This document shows positions 24,933 through 33,553 of a DNA stretch of 64,000 nucleotides, one piece after another. A program made the translations under genes and the position numbers. The first letter of the stretch is position 1; each line of letters begins with the position of its first letter. The DNA comes from an uncultured Clostridia bacterium. GTDB taxonomy: Bacteria; Bacillota; Clostridia; Oscillospirales; QAKW01. The notes beneath the pieces are model-generated. The model was not told where the DNA came from, did not search any database, and saw only the letters and a list, made by a program, of their open reading frames with translations. The DNA lies in the NCBI GenBank assembly GCA_944385895.1, contig CALWYZ010000014.1:1-64000 (forward strand), written 5' to 3'.

Positions 24933-26159
24933 TTGCTCGACTTTGACAAAGAACATAAGATTAGAATTTACTCAACTGATACTTCGGTCGATACTGCAAT
25001 TACCACTAAAATTATGCATTCTTCATATATTCGTAGTGAAAACAGTTTAATTAATGACTGCTTTGAATCAAACGACAATTCAAATAAATATTTTGTAGAT
25101 AGTATTTATACAATGAATATTCCCGAACCGTTTTTAAAATTTGTAGAAGATGGTGCAATAGAAACAAATGACATCGAATTCACTGAAGATGGACTTTATA
25201 CCATTACCAAACCACTTTCACACATTTTAATTAAGTACGATATAAGCCAGCTTGCCAAAGATGAAAACGGGCAGGATCATACAATAGTAAATCTTTATTA
25301 TGATGACTGGCATTTGTATGCAGTCAGAAGTAATTCTCAATATACATACAGTCTGTATAAATTGAGAGAACAGGAATACAATGGTGAAGACGGAGACGAT
25401 CCCGGTGTGACTATACCTTTTATAGACTTAGATATATCGTATTTGTTAAATTGTTTAAACAGTCCCACAACCGAAAATTCCTTTGCGCTCTATAATAAAA
25501 TCGGTCGCGTTGTAGGTCCTGAAATAGTTGAAGGCTCTGAAAATGTGGTATTGGCATGTTATTTTGGAGATGTCAACTCAACAGGTGCTTATATGATAGC
25601 AGAGCAGTTTATTCGCAAAATTGCAAATACAAATCAAAACGGAAATATTAATCCGCCTGCAAAATATGTAGAATTATGCAATTCAATTGATAGCTTAAAT
25701 GAAGACATTAACAATCCATTGATTGATCAAATTACTAGGTTATCTCTAATAGATTATCGCACAAAACTAAGAAGAATTCCTGATTTTCTGGTTGAAAATA
25801 ATGAAAAAGCAGGTTATAATATTTTCAATACAACAACGTATCAACTAACTATAAATAATCCAAGATCTCTGACAATGTACGAAAAATATGCGATTCTTGC
25901 TATGTTTGCAGCAAATGTCAACTTTAACTCTTTTGCCGCAGAAGTTGAATTTCATGCCGATGCACTTTATGATTGGAAATCAGGTATTAAAGATTGGGTG
26001 CTTATAGGAATATTTCCATCTGCAGATAAATGGTATAATGCAGCAATAAGAGCAGATATGGCTATTGGTGAGGATAGTGAATCCGGATTTTATGATCAGT
26101 ATTATGATTTGGAAAGTGATCTAGTCAAAAACCAAGCAGAGGTTCACGGCGAATTTTAA
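24933..26159 (+). CDS. Large protein of unknown function, toxin-like position, 5' truncated
   Basis: A 408-residue frame that begins at TTG without a ribosome site and is preceded by a stop at 24918, so its natural 5' end is probably missing. The first ~190 residues are acidic and beta-rich; the second half is helical (MYEKYAILAMFAANVNFNSF). No family recognised. It is followed after 12 bases by a small lipoprotein gene and a terminator, the same pattern as the toxin/immunity pairs. A decayed copy with the same neighbour lies at 15730-16144. Toxin role is inferred from context. Confidence 0.5.
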   Translation: MLDFDKEHKIRIYSTDTSVDTAITTKIMHSSYIRSENSLINDCFESNDNSNKYFVDSIYTMNIPEPFLKFVEDGAIETNDIEFTEDGLYTITKPLSHILIKYDISQLAKDENGQDHTIVNLYYDDWHLYAVRSNSQYTYSLYKLREQEYNGEDGDDPGVTIPFIDLDISYLLNCLNSPTTENSFALYNKIGRVVGPEIVEGSENVVLACYFGDVNSTGAYMIAEQFIRKIANTNQNGNINPPAKYVELCNSIDSLNEDINNPLIDQITRLSLIDYRTKLRRIPDFLVENNEKAGYNIFNTTTYQLTINNPRSLTMYEKYAILAMFAANVNFNSFAAEVEFHADALYDWKSGIKDWVLIGIFPSADKWYNAAIRADMAIGEDSESGFYDQYYDLESDLVKNQAEVHGEF

Positions 26160-26171
26160 ACGGAGGTTTCT

Positions 26172-26492
26172 ATGAAAAAAATCATTTGCGCGGTATTGCT
26201 ATTTACTTTACTGCTTACTTTGTGTGCGTGTAAAGAAGATACGGGTATATACGATCCAAATTGGATAATCGGCAAAACCTCACTTGAGGTTGAAGAAAGA
26301 TACGGGGAATTTTACCAACCAAGTATATTAAGGTCATCTGACGGACTATTTCGTAATACTGCATGTCATTATTTATTAAGAGAAAGACCTATGTTTTTTG
26401 GTGATGTGGAAATAACATTATTTTCAATTTATTTTAATGAAAATGGCATTGCGTATGAATGGTGCACGCAGCTTGGGCCAATCGGCGGATGA
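26172..26492 (+). CDS. Small lipoprotein, candidate immunity partner
   Basis: A 106-residue lipoprotein precursor with lipobox TLCAC, paralogue of the protein at 16157-16477. ACGGAGG lies before the ATG. Conserved blocks WIIGKTSL, YGEFYQ and FFGDVEITLFSI mark a small family I cannot name. Location after the unknown large gene suggests immunity at the cell surface. Confidence 0.65.
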   Translation: MKKIICAVLLFTLLLTLCACKEDTGIYDPNWIIGKTSLEVEERYGEFYQPSILRSSDGLFRNTACHYLLRERPMFFGDVEITLFSIYFNENGIAYEWCTQLGPIGG

Positions 26493-26517
26493 TAATTTCA
26501 TAGAATCGACTTTACAA

Positions 26518-26549
26518 CCACACTTCATTTTGAAGTGTGGCTTTTTATT
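26518..26549 (+). terminator. Rho-independent terminator
   Basis: CCACACTTCA / TGAAGTGTGG hairpin plus T tract, identical to that at 16503-16536. Confidence 0.9.
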
Positions 26550-26589
26550 TTAAACAGCACATATTAAATTGAATTTTATTAAATGTTAT

Positions 26590-26645
26590 TTAAACAGGAC
26601 ATACGCTGTCCCATTTAAAATTTATAATTTATTCGCAGCTACAGA
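26590..26645 (+). promoter_or_regulatory. Recurrent upstream element, copy 8 (degenerate palindrome)
   Basis: GGACA-N5-TGTCC (26597-26601, 26607-26611), then CGCAGCTACA starting 27 bases after TGTCC, a decayed form of the palindrome. It precedes the operon at 26669-30951. Confidence 0.6.
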
Positions 26646-26668
26646 AATTTACGAAGGAGAAATATACC

Positions 26669-27679
26669 GTGAACAAAAACTTAAAAGAGATAGTTTTACC
26701 AATCGAGACAAAACCTGCTATTGTTTCGAGAAATATACATGCAATACATTTGAGCATAATTCAAAAATGTGATGAACAGGGTATCAACTATGTGTATAAC
26801 AATTATATACAGCTTATGTTCAAAACCGAAAGCGACGGACATATTACCTTTGATTATACATTCCCGAGGTACAAGAATCTTTCAACTTTTCGTACTTGCA
26901 GTGTTGACAAGCCCACGTTTACCATCAACAGCATCAATATAAAAGACTTCATTATCAGGGGATTACTTTGTAAGAAATATATAATTACAAGTGTAGATGA
27001 GTATTATATTCCAAGCAGGCTTGCGTATAAGCATCATCATTTCGGACATGATATTTTACTATACGGTTACAATGCGGATGAGAATATATTTCATATCATG
27101 GGATACACCGATAGCGGACACTATAATCCTTCAACCATAAACTGTGATGAGTTTGTAATAGCCTATCTTAATTCATATGGAAATAAGACTATAAATTTGA
27201 TGGAAACTGTTTCATATTATCATCACAGAATCGAAAAAAATCTTATTATCGCTTCTCTTGAAGACTATATTAACTCGGATGACAAATCGAGGTTATTTGA
27301 TAAATCAAAATGGTTAGAGGAAGGCGAGACTTATGGTATTGAAACAATAGATAATATTAAATCATATTTAGATGATGTTGCTAATGACAGCGTCTATTTT
27401 GACAAACGCGTCATTTACACTTTGATGGAGCATAAAAGAGTTATGATGGAACGTTATGACCATTTATTAAATAGCGGTGTTATCAGCGAGGATGATACCC
27501 TTAAAAATGAACTGTCTCGAATTTATAGATGGTCGTGTATTGCATTTAGCTTTTACTTAAAATACATAGTTTCTAAAGATGTGTCTTCATTATCAAAAAT
27601 TAAATCTATTTTAGACGATATCAAGCGTCTTGAAATTGAGTCCATACCACGATTTATAGAACTGCTGAAAGGGGAGTGA
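26669..27679 (+). CDS. Possible BtrH-like / C39-fold protein
   Basis: A 336-residue protein starting at GTG behind AAGGAG. The region around residues 105-165 (VDEYYIPSRLAYKHHHFGHD, LLYGYNADENIFHIMGYTD) recalls the BtrH N-terminal fold, a cysteine-peptidase-like domain used for ACP-dependent acyl transfer in butirosin-type pathways. I see no clear catalytic cysteine near the N-terminus, so it may be an inactive relative or another family. The C-terminal half is helical. It is first in an operon with a CBM9-like protein and a glycosyltransferase. Confidence 0.4.
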   Translation: MNKNLKEIVLPIETKPAIVSRNIHAIHLSIIQKCDEQGINYVYNNYIQLMFKTESDGHITFDYTFPRYKNLSTFRTCSVDKPTFTINSINIKDFIIRGLLCKKYIITSVDEYYIPSRLAYKHHHFGHDILLYGYNADENIFHIMGYTDSGHYNPSTINCDEFVIAYLNSYGNKTINLMETVSYYHHRIEKNLIIASLEDYINSDDKSRLFDKSKWLEEGETYGIETIDNIKSYLDDVANDSVYFDKRVIYTLMEHKRVMMERYDHLLNSGVISEDDTLKNELSRIYRWSCIAFSFYLKYIVSKDVSSLSKIKSILDDIKRLEIESIPRFIELLKGE

Positions 27680-27684
27680 AATAA

Positions 27685-28314
27685 ATGGAAATATTACATA
27701 TACCATTCAGTAGAATGTTGTTTTGCAGAAAACCTCGGGCAAAAATTAACACTTATAGATTTACGGAAAATACTAATAATCCCGTGGTTGATATATTCGC
27801 TTGCCACAATAAAAAAACAATAAAATTTAGGTTTAGAGTTCACGAGTATATAACAGAGGTGCAAAACTTTCATCCTGATTTTGCAAGTGAAATCAATAAA
27901 GATTCAGCTGTTGGAATTCTATTACAACCATACGAATGTGATCCGAGAAATCTGATACTTAGAGTTAATGCTGCAGGCGCGTATTTTATTTCGTTTGGAC
28001 AATGGTATTGGAATCGTGCTGATTGTACGTTTGAAAAAAATAGGTTTATCAAAATATCAAACAAGTATAAAAAACTTTTAAAGGCAAAATCCCCATATTG
28101 GGAGTTGACGGTGGAGATAAATCTCCCATTGTTGTTTGAATTTATCAACCTTAGAAAGTGGGAATATACTCCCGGAATAGTTATGTACGGGAATTTTTTA
28201 AAGGTGAAGAAAACGCCTATGGAAGACAGTCATTTTGGAATGTGGAATGATGTTGTCAGAAGTTCTTTTGATTGCTATAAATCAAATAAACTTGGAAAAT
28301 TTATTTTAGAGTAA
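27685..28314 (+). CDS. CBM9-like (carbohydrate family 9-like) domain protein
   Basis: A 209-residue protein with features of the carbohydrate-binding family 9-like beta-sandwich: DSAVGILLQPYECDPRNLIL, YWELTVEINLPLLFEF and the closing YGNFLKVKKTPMEDSHFGMW. No signal peptide, so it probably works in the cytoplasm or on a carrier-linked glycan. It stands five bases after the previous gene and 18 before the glycosyltransferase. Confidence 0.6.
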   Translation: MEILHIPFSRMLFCRKPRAKINTYRFTENTNNPVVDIFACHNKKTIKFRFRVHEYITEVQNFHPDFASEINKDSAVGILLQPYECDPRNLILRVNAAGAYFISFGQWYWNRADCTFEKNRFIKISNKYKKLLKAKSPYWELTVEINLPLLFEFINLRKWEYTPGIVMYGNFLKVKKTPMEDSHFGMWNDVVRSSFDCYKSNKLGKFILE

Positions 28315-28332
28315 AAACGGAGGAAAAATAAA

Positions 28333-30951
28333 ATGTATAAAGTTAGTGTTGTCATTCCTATTTGGAATGTAGAAGATTATTTGGCTGATGCCATAGATAG
28401 TGTCATAAATCAGACTTGTGGCTTTGAAGAAAACATTGAGTTGATACTCGTTAATGATGGCAGCCCTGATAATTGCGATGCGATCTGTCTTGATTATTTG
28501 AGAAAATATCCTGATAATATTATCTATATAAAGCAGGAAAACCAAGGTCTAAGCGCTGCAAGAAACTCAGCTTTAGAAGTTGCAACTTGTGATTACATTG
28601 CTTTTTTAGATAGCGATGATAAGTTTGCTGAAAACTATATTGAATGTGGTTTGCGTTTTTTTGAAAGGTTTGGAGAAGAAGTGGATTTTGTATCTTTTCC
28701 ATTGCATCTTTTTGAAAATGTTAAAAGTCCTGATCATATACTAAATAGAAAATTCACAGAAACAAGAATTATTGATATTGACAAAGAACACAAATCAATC
28801 CAGGCACATATAGCAAGCACGTTAATAAGACGAGATGCAATAATTAACAAGAGATTTAATACAAAACTTACATATGCCGAAGATGGAGAAATGCTTCATC
28901 GTATATTACTTGATAAACGTAAGTACGGGGTTTGTATTGAAAGTAGGCTGTATTATCGTAAAAGATGGAAGGGAAATTCTGCTATTCAGGTTTGTAATAA
29001 AAAGGTTGGGTGGTATGAAAAACTCCTTGTGCTGCCTAAACTTTTGATTGAACAGGATCTTGATAAATACGGTGAGGTTACTAAATACACTCAGTTTCAG
29101 ATTATTTATGATACTCAATGGTACAAGCTGGATAATATCCCGAATTCAATAAAAGAGCAAATTAATCTTAACTCTCTGTATAAAGAATTAGAATGGATTA
29201 TGCAATATATCGATGACGATGTTATAGGTTCAGCAACTCATATTTCTTTTTGGCATAAGTATTACTTGAGAAAAGTTAGACATAAAACCGATGCTGTTTT
29301 AAAAAAGGGCGATGATGGGATAATTGGATTTTACTTTGGTGATGTATTTTTTCAAACTATTTGTCCGGGACTATGGATTTCTTTGATTGAAGAATGTGAT
29401 GGTGTGATAAAAATAGGCGGTTATTATACCTTTTCCTCATATGAGGGGTTGTCTCTAATTGCAAAGTATCGTGAAAAAGTCTATAGCGCCGAGACATTCC
29501 ACCAAAAACAAAAAGATATTTTCTTTTTGGGAAAATCTGTTTTAGAATCAAAATCATTTATACTTACTATACCTTACACCGGGGAAGGGGAGATTGAGTT
29601 CTTAATTCATTCTGATAAATTTGGTGATTTTCCGTGTAAACTCGAATCTAATTATTCATCAAGACTCAGAAAGAAAGTTGGTTCTTTTGTACTTGGTGAT
29701 AATTCAATAATTAAAAAAACTTATTTCCCAAACATTTTGGTTGTTAGTCCGTTTTCCATCTCGCTACTAAAAGCATGTATTAATAAATATGTGAAAATGA
29801 ATTTTGTTCATCCATATTTCGATGAAGAGATATCTTTATTGAATGACTATATAAAGCTTTACCCTGAAATGTCTAAGAAAAAAATATGGTTGTATATGGA
29901 TCGTCATGATAAGGCGGATGATAACGCTGAACATTTATTCAGATATAGCGCCAATATGGATGATGGTGTAGAGCGTTATTTTGTGGTTGATAAAAAATCT
30001 CCATATAAAAAGCGTCTTTTACGTTATGGAAATGTGGTTGACTATGGCTCACGCGAACATAAAATTCTTGTGCTGTTTGCCGATAAATATATAACCTCGA
30101 ATTTCGATTTTATACGTAGATATCCTTTTGGAACAAAATTAAAAATCGATGTGTTTCTTGGATTGGTGAAGAGCCAGTTTGTATTCTTACAGCACGGCAT
30201 CACAAAAGATGATATGTCACAATATTTTGACCGTCTTATTAAAAATTTCAAACTACTTATAACAGCAAATTCTATGGAATATAATTCGATAATAGATAAC
30301 GAAAGCTATGGATACACCGAAGAGCAAGTTAAGCTTACCGGTTTTGCGAGATATGATAATTTGTATGATTCGCGCAAAAAGCAGATAGTATTTATGCCAA
30401 CTTGGCGTAATACACTTTTGTCAACAAGTGAACTCAATTATCAATACAACGAGGCTTTTAAATATACTGATTATTTTAAAGTTCTTTCAGAATTTATCAA
30501 CGATGCCAAACTTATTGAAGCCGCAAAAGAATATGGTTATGAGTTAGTGTTTAGACCTCACCCAAATGTGTATGCACAGGTGGAAGATTTTAAACTCGAT
30601 GATAGTATCATGTTGTCTCCATTTGAAACATCTTACCAGAAAATCTTTGCGGATGCTTCTCTGATAATTACAGATTATTCATCGGCGATATTTGACTATG
30701 CTTATTTGAAAAAACCTGTACTGTATTATCATTTCGATGAAGGACAGTATGACAAAGGGTATTTTGATTATGAAACAATGGGATTTGGTGAAATTGCGAA
30801 AAACAAAGACGACTTGGTATCTTTGGTAATCGAATATATGAAATCGTCTTGCAAAATGAAAGAAAAGTATATAAATAGAGTTGATGAGTTCTTTACGTAC
30901 AAGGACGCAAACAACTGTAAAAGAATTCATGATGAAATAAGTAAACTATGA
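28333..30951 (+). CDS. Bifunctional GT2 glycosyltransferase / TagB-TagF-type glycerophosphotransferase
   Basis: An 872-residue protein with two catalytic parts. Residues ~1-230 are a GT-A family 2 glycosyltransferase (VSVVIPIWNVEDYL, LVNDGSPDN, ENQGLSAARN, FLDSDDKF). Residues ~500-870 match CDP-glycerol:poly(glycerophosphate) transferases (VFLQHGITKDD, VKLTGFARYDNL, FMPTWRN, FRPHPN, ITDYSSAIFDY). The product would be a surface polymer of teichoic-acid or capsule type. It is the last gene of a unit under the recurrent element, linking wall-polymer synthesis to the toxin array. Confidence 0.85.
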   Translation: MYKVSVVIPIWNVEDYLADAIDSVINQTCGFEENIELILVNDGSPDNCDAICLDYLRKYPDNIIYIKQENQGLSAARNSALEVATCDYIAFLDSDDKFAENYIECGLRFFERFGEEVDFVSFPLHLFENVKSPDHILNRKFTETRIIDIDKEHKSIQAHIASTLIRRDAIINKRFNTKLTYAEDGEMLHRILLDKRKYGVCIESRLYYRKRWKGNSAIQVCNKKVGWYEKLLVLPKLLIEQDLDKYGEVTKYTQFQIIYDTQWYKLDNIPNSIKEQINLNSLYKELEWIMQYIDDDVIGSATHISFWHKYYLRKVRHKTDAVLKKGDDGIIGFYFGDVFFQTICPGLWISLIEECDGVIKIGGYYTFSSYEGLSLIAKYREKVYSAETFHQKQKDIFFLGKSVLESKSFILTIPYTGEGEIEFLIHSDKFGDFPCKLESNYSSRLRKKVGSFVLGDNSIIKKTYFPNILVVSPFSISLLKACINKYVKMNFVHPYFDEEISLLNDYIKLYPEMSKKKIWLYMDRHDKADDNAEHLFRYSANMDDGVERYFVVDKKSPYKKRLLRYGNVVDYGSREHKILVLFADKYITSNFDFIRRYPFGTKLKIDVFLGLVKSQFVFLQHGITKDDMSQYFDRLIKNFKLLITANSMEYNSIIDNESYGYTEEQVKLTGFARYDNLYDSRKKQIVFMPTWRNTLLSTSELNYQYNEAFKYTDYFKVLSEFINDAKLIEAAKEYGYELVFRPHPNVYAQVEDFKLDDSIMLSPFETSYQKIFADASLIITDYSSAIFDYAYLKKPVLYYHFDEGQYDKGYFDYETMGFGEIAKNKDDLVSLVIEYMKSSCKMKEKYINRVDEFFTYKDANNCKRIHDEISKL

Positions 30952-30964
30952 TTAGTAAATCAAA

Positions 30965-31003
30965 AACAGCGACGCCTCACGGTGCCGCTGTTCTTTTGTT
31001 TTT
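30965..31003 (+). terminator. Rho-independent terminator after the glycosyltransferase
   Basis: AACAGCG pairs with CGCTGTT with an inner CGCC/GGTG extension, followed by TTCTTTTGTTTTT. It marks the end of the cassette array and lies at or near the left edge of the large element. Confidence 0.8.
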
Positions 31004-31175
31004 ACGCTGCTTTTGCTTTAAAAGATTGTACTACAAGGTCGTTTTCGTTTAGAATATGCTCTTGGTTATAATATTGTTGCTCTACGATATATTTTGCTTC
31101 TTCTTTATTAAACGCTTTGACTTGTACTTTCCTTTGCAAAACCTCGGTTATGGTAACGGTATAGTCTTTTTCCAT
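31002..31175 (-). CDS. DpnD/PcfM-like small protein
   Basis: A 57-residue protein (YTVTITEVLQRKVQVKAFNK, EEAKYIVEQQYY) matching the DpnD/PcfM-like family found in conjugative plasmids and elements; function unknown. The start at 31175 follows GAGGTG and is preferred to an upstream in-frame ATG. The protein ends KAKAA. It is the last gene of the long minus-strand operon. Confidence 0.7.
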   Translation of the reverse strand: MEKDYTVTITEVLQRKVQVKAFNKEEAKYIVEQQYYNQEHILNENDLVVQSFKAKAA

Positions 31176-31188
31176 TATCACACCTCGT

Positions 31189-32163
31189 TTATGCAGCAAG
31201 TTTAATTTGGGCTTGACCCTTTACATTACGGACTGCCAATTCCTGTCCTTGCATCTGAAGCATCGCATAGTCACTGTTAAGATCATTGAGTTGACGCTGA
31301 AGGATTTGTTCATAGGTCTGCTTTTTCATCTGCAGAGCATTGATCTTCTGCATCCAACGCTGAATAACCGCCTGCGATTCGCAACCGCTGTCAATAAAAT
31401 GCTGAATTCGGTCTTGGTAAAATTCAATATCCTTTTTATAGTTGGCATAAAATTCATCGGTCATTTTCTGACGTTGTCTTTCATCGTCAACTACAAACAT
31501 ACTGTTACTATGTACCATACTGTTGCTCAGGTTTTCTTTGCTTATAGCTTCAATATAGTCTTCTAACAGATTGAGCAGAGATAAATACTGCTTAGGAATA
31601 AAGAACAAATTACCTTTAATGCTGATATCGTTCGCCTGCATACGCTGGAGGATGTCGTCGATAACCGAATCTACCTGATCGGCAGTGTAACAGTTACAAA
31701 AACGCTCATATAATTCCTGCGCCTGTAAACAGTATTTGCGAACATCAACATCGGCATCAAAAATCTCGTTTTCGACAAAGACAACTTCGTTTTCTCTGTC
31801 AAAGCAGATGTTGGCAAGTTTCTTATACTCGTTTGTTTTTGAATTTGGTGTTTCCTTTACAAGTTCTCGTGTTATGAACTGAGCATTATCCTTTTTGTTG
31901 TCCCTGCAATAAATGCGGTACTCGTGTAGTTTGCCATCGTCGCCTTTTACTTGCACACGCTCTTTTAATGCAGTGGTCGCACAACGATATGCGCCGGCTT
32001 TTGATTCCTTTGCCGGTTTGAACTTGGGAAAACCGAACGCCTGTCCTATTTCGATAAACTTTGTCTTTGGGATTAAAATACTTGAGGTTGAGTAGTAGAA
32101 AAACTTTCCGATTATACCTTCAGTTTTTTGATGAACCGCAATAAGGCTCTCCATATTTTTCAT
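31189..32163 (-). CDS. Element protein of unknown function with C-terminal coiled coil
   Basis: A 324-residue soluble protein. The first ~120 residues are mixed alpha/beta; residues ~200-310 are helical with coiled-coil potential (YANYKKDIEFYQDRI, LQMKKQTYEQILQRQLNDL). No family named with confidence. It ends KLAA, like an ssrA tag. GAAAGGAAACC precedes the ATG. Confidence 0.6.
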   Translation of the reverse strand: MKNMESLIAVHQKTEGIIGKFFYYSTSSILIPKTKFIEIGQAFGFPKFKPAKESKAGAYRCATTALKERVQVKGDDGKLHEYRIYCRDNKKDNAQFITRELVKETPNSKTNEYKKLANICFDRENEVVFVENEIFDADVDVRKYCLQAQELYERFCNCYTADQVDSVIDDILQRMQANDISIKGNLFFIPKQYLSLLNLLEDYIEAISKENLSNSMVHSNSMFVVDDERQRQKMTDEFYANYKKDIEFYQDRIQHFIDSGCESQAVIQRWMQKINALQMKKQTYEQILQRQLNDLNSDYAMLQMQGQELAVRNVKGQAQIKLAA

Positions 32164-32215
32164 TTAACGGTTTCCTTTCATCGATTGATATATGATAGTG
32201 ATAATATGTATTGTT

Positions 32216-32392
32216 TTAATCGATCTTTTGCTCAAAATCTCTTTTGATTTCCTCTTTTTCGCCGCTAACAATACAGCCGAAAGCTCTATCAAAATCCTCT
32301 TTGTTCACATAAAAGAAATCTCCATCTCTATAAATCAATTTAATTCTACCGTTTTCATGTTTCCATTCTGATAAATGTATTCTCTCTGACAT
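32216..32392 (-). CDS. Small element protein, unknown
   Basis: A 58-residue frame (MSERIHLSEWKHENGRIKLI start, acidic/basic helical end KRDFEQKID) with a GAAAGGAT site upstream in the style of neighbouring genes. It fills the gap between two operon genes. Confidence 0.55.
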   Translation of the reverse strand: MSERIHLSEWKHENGRIKLIYRDGDFFYVNKEDFDRAFGCIVSGEKEEIKRDFEQKID

Positions 32393-32407
32393 AATATAAT
32401 CCTTTCA

Positions 32408-33550
32408 CTATTTTATTAATCCGCGTTCACGCTTGAGTTTCTCAAACAGGAGCCAATCATCAATACCTTTCTGTTCTATCGGCCAGGTAAATGTCCGATA
32501 ATCCTCGCAAAGAGGCATACAGATTGAGCGTATTTTAGATTGTGCTCTTTGAACATGGGGGTTGGTGCGAACATCCATATCAATACACTCGACTATTCGC
32601 TTTGGATGGAGTTTTTTTACGACCTCTGCAAGATACCGCACGTTTTGTACTCCGGTAAGCCCTATAAAGAGCTCTCCATCGGAGAGATAACTTGCAATAT
32701 CAGCTTTCATCGGTCCCTCGGTGAGATGTAATGTATCGCAATTTGCGTCGCCGACAACGTGAATATAACTGGATATTCCTGTGCCGTTTTCATAATATTC
32801 TCCGCCTGTAGAAAACCAGCGGAAACGTTCACCTTTCTTTTCGGTTTTGGTGCCGTCCGGATTTTGTATTATTTTCGGTGGAGGATCATCGAAACGGATC
32901 TGCAATCCCTGTATTTGATTATTCATATCGCATACGGGAATTAGAATACCGCTGTAGCGACAGTTCGCCATTTGCCATTTGTTGTTTTTGGTATAAAAGC
33001 CGGGAATGCCCGATAGGTCAAACCGCTGCGACAGTTGATTTAACACTTTTCTTCGCTTGGACGGATCTGTTGGAATACTTCGATACATATTTCCGTCTAT
33101 GATTTCTTTGGAAAGACCACGACTAAGTAAATTGCGGAGGTGTTTTTCCTCTAAATCAAGTAAGCTGAGAAAATTGAGATAAATGTCACTGCGTTCGTGC
33201 AACGGTCTGATTTGTAAGGTTCGATAATCTCCCGCAGTATCCGGGACTTCATCACATCGTACATCAGGATGATGGAGTAGCTCGTGATATGCCTCGGCAT
33301 TGGTGAGTCTTCGACCTTCGGGGTTAAAATCTGCATAGAGTGTAACCGCATTCCCGGTAGTGCCGCAGTTGTGGCACCAAAAGGTAGCGTTATCCATGCG
33401 ATGACTGAGATACATACGGTATCTGTAGTCTCCGCAATAAGGACACCTTGCTTGAACCTCTTCACGAGTGATGGTTGATTGCTTAATGTCCAAATTGCAG
33501 AGTACCGCAGTATCAACTACATCTATGGAAATGTAGTTGTAATTAGCCAT
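32408..33550 (-). CDS. DnaG-like primase (zinc finger plus TOPRIM)
   Basis: A 380-residue primase-like protein. An N-terminal CHC2-type zinc ribbon is seen (CPYCG at 36-40, CHNCG at 59-63), a central region, and a TOPRIM domain (DTLHLTEGPMKADIASYL, then RIVECIDMDVRTN). It probably lays primers for element replication or establishment; the usual helicase-interaction domain of chromosomal DnaG is absent. It starts four bases after the Rad50-like gene stop. Confidence 0.82.
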   Translation of the reverse strand: MANYNYISIDVVDTAVLCNLDIKQSTITREEVQARCPYCGDYRYRMYLSHRMDNATFWCHNCGTTGNAVTLYADFNPEGRRLTNAEAYHELLHHPDVRCDEVPDTAGDYRTLQIRPLHERSDIYLNFLSLLDLEEKHLRNLLSRGLSKEIIDGNMYRSIPTDPSKRRKVLNQLSQRFDLSGIPGFYTKNNKWQMANCRYSGILIPVCDMNNQIQGLQIRFDDPPPKIIQNPDGTKTEKKGERFRWFSTGGEYYENGTGISSYIHVVGDANCDTLHLTEGPMKADIASYLSDGELFIGLTGVQNVRYLAEVVKKLHPKRIVECIDMDVRTNPHVQRAQSKIRSICMPLCEDYRTFTWPIEQKGIDDWLLFEKLKRERGLIK

Positions 33551-33553
33551 TTA

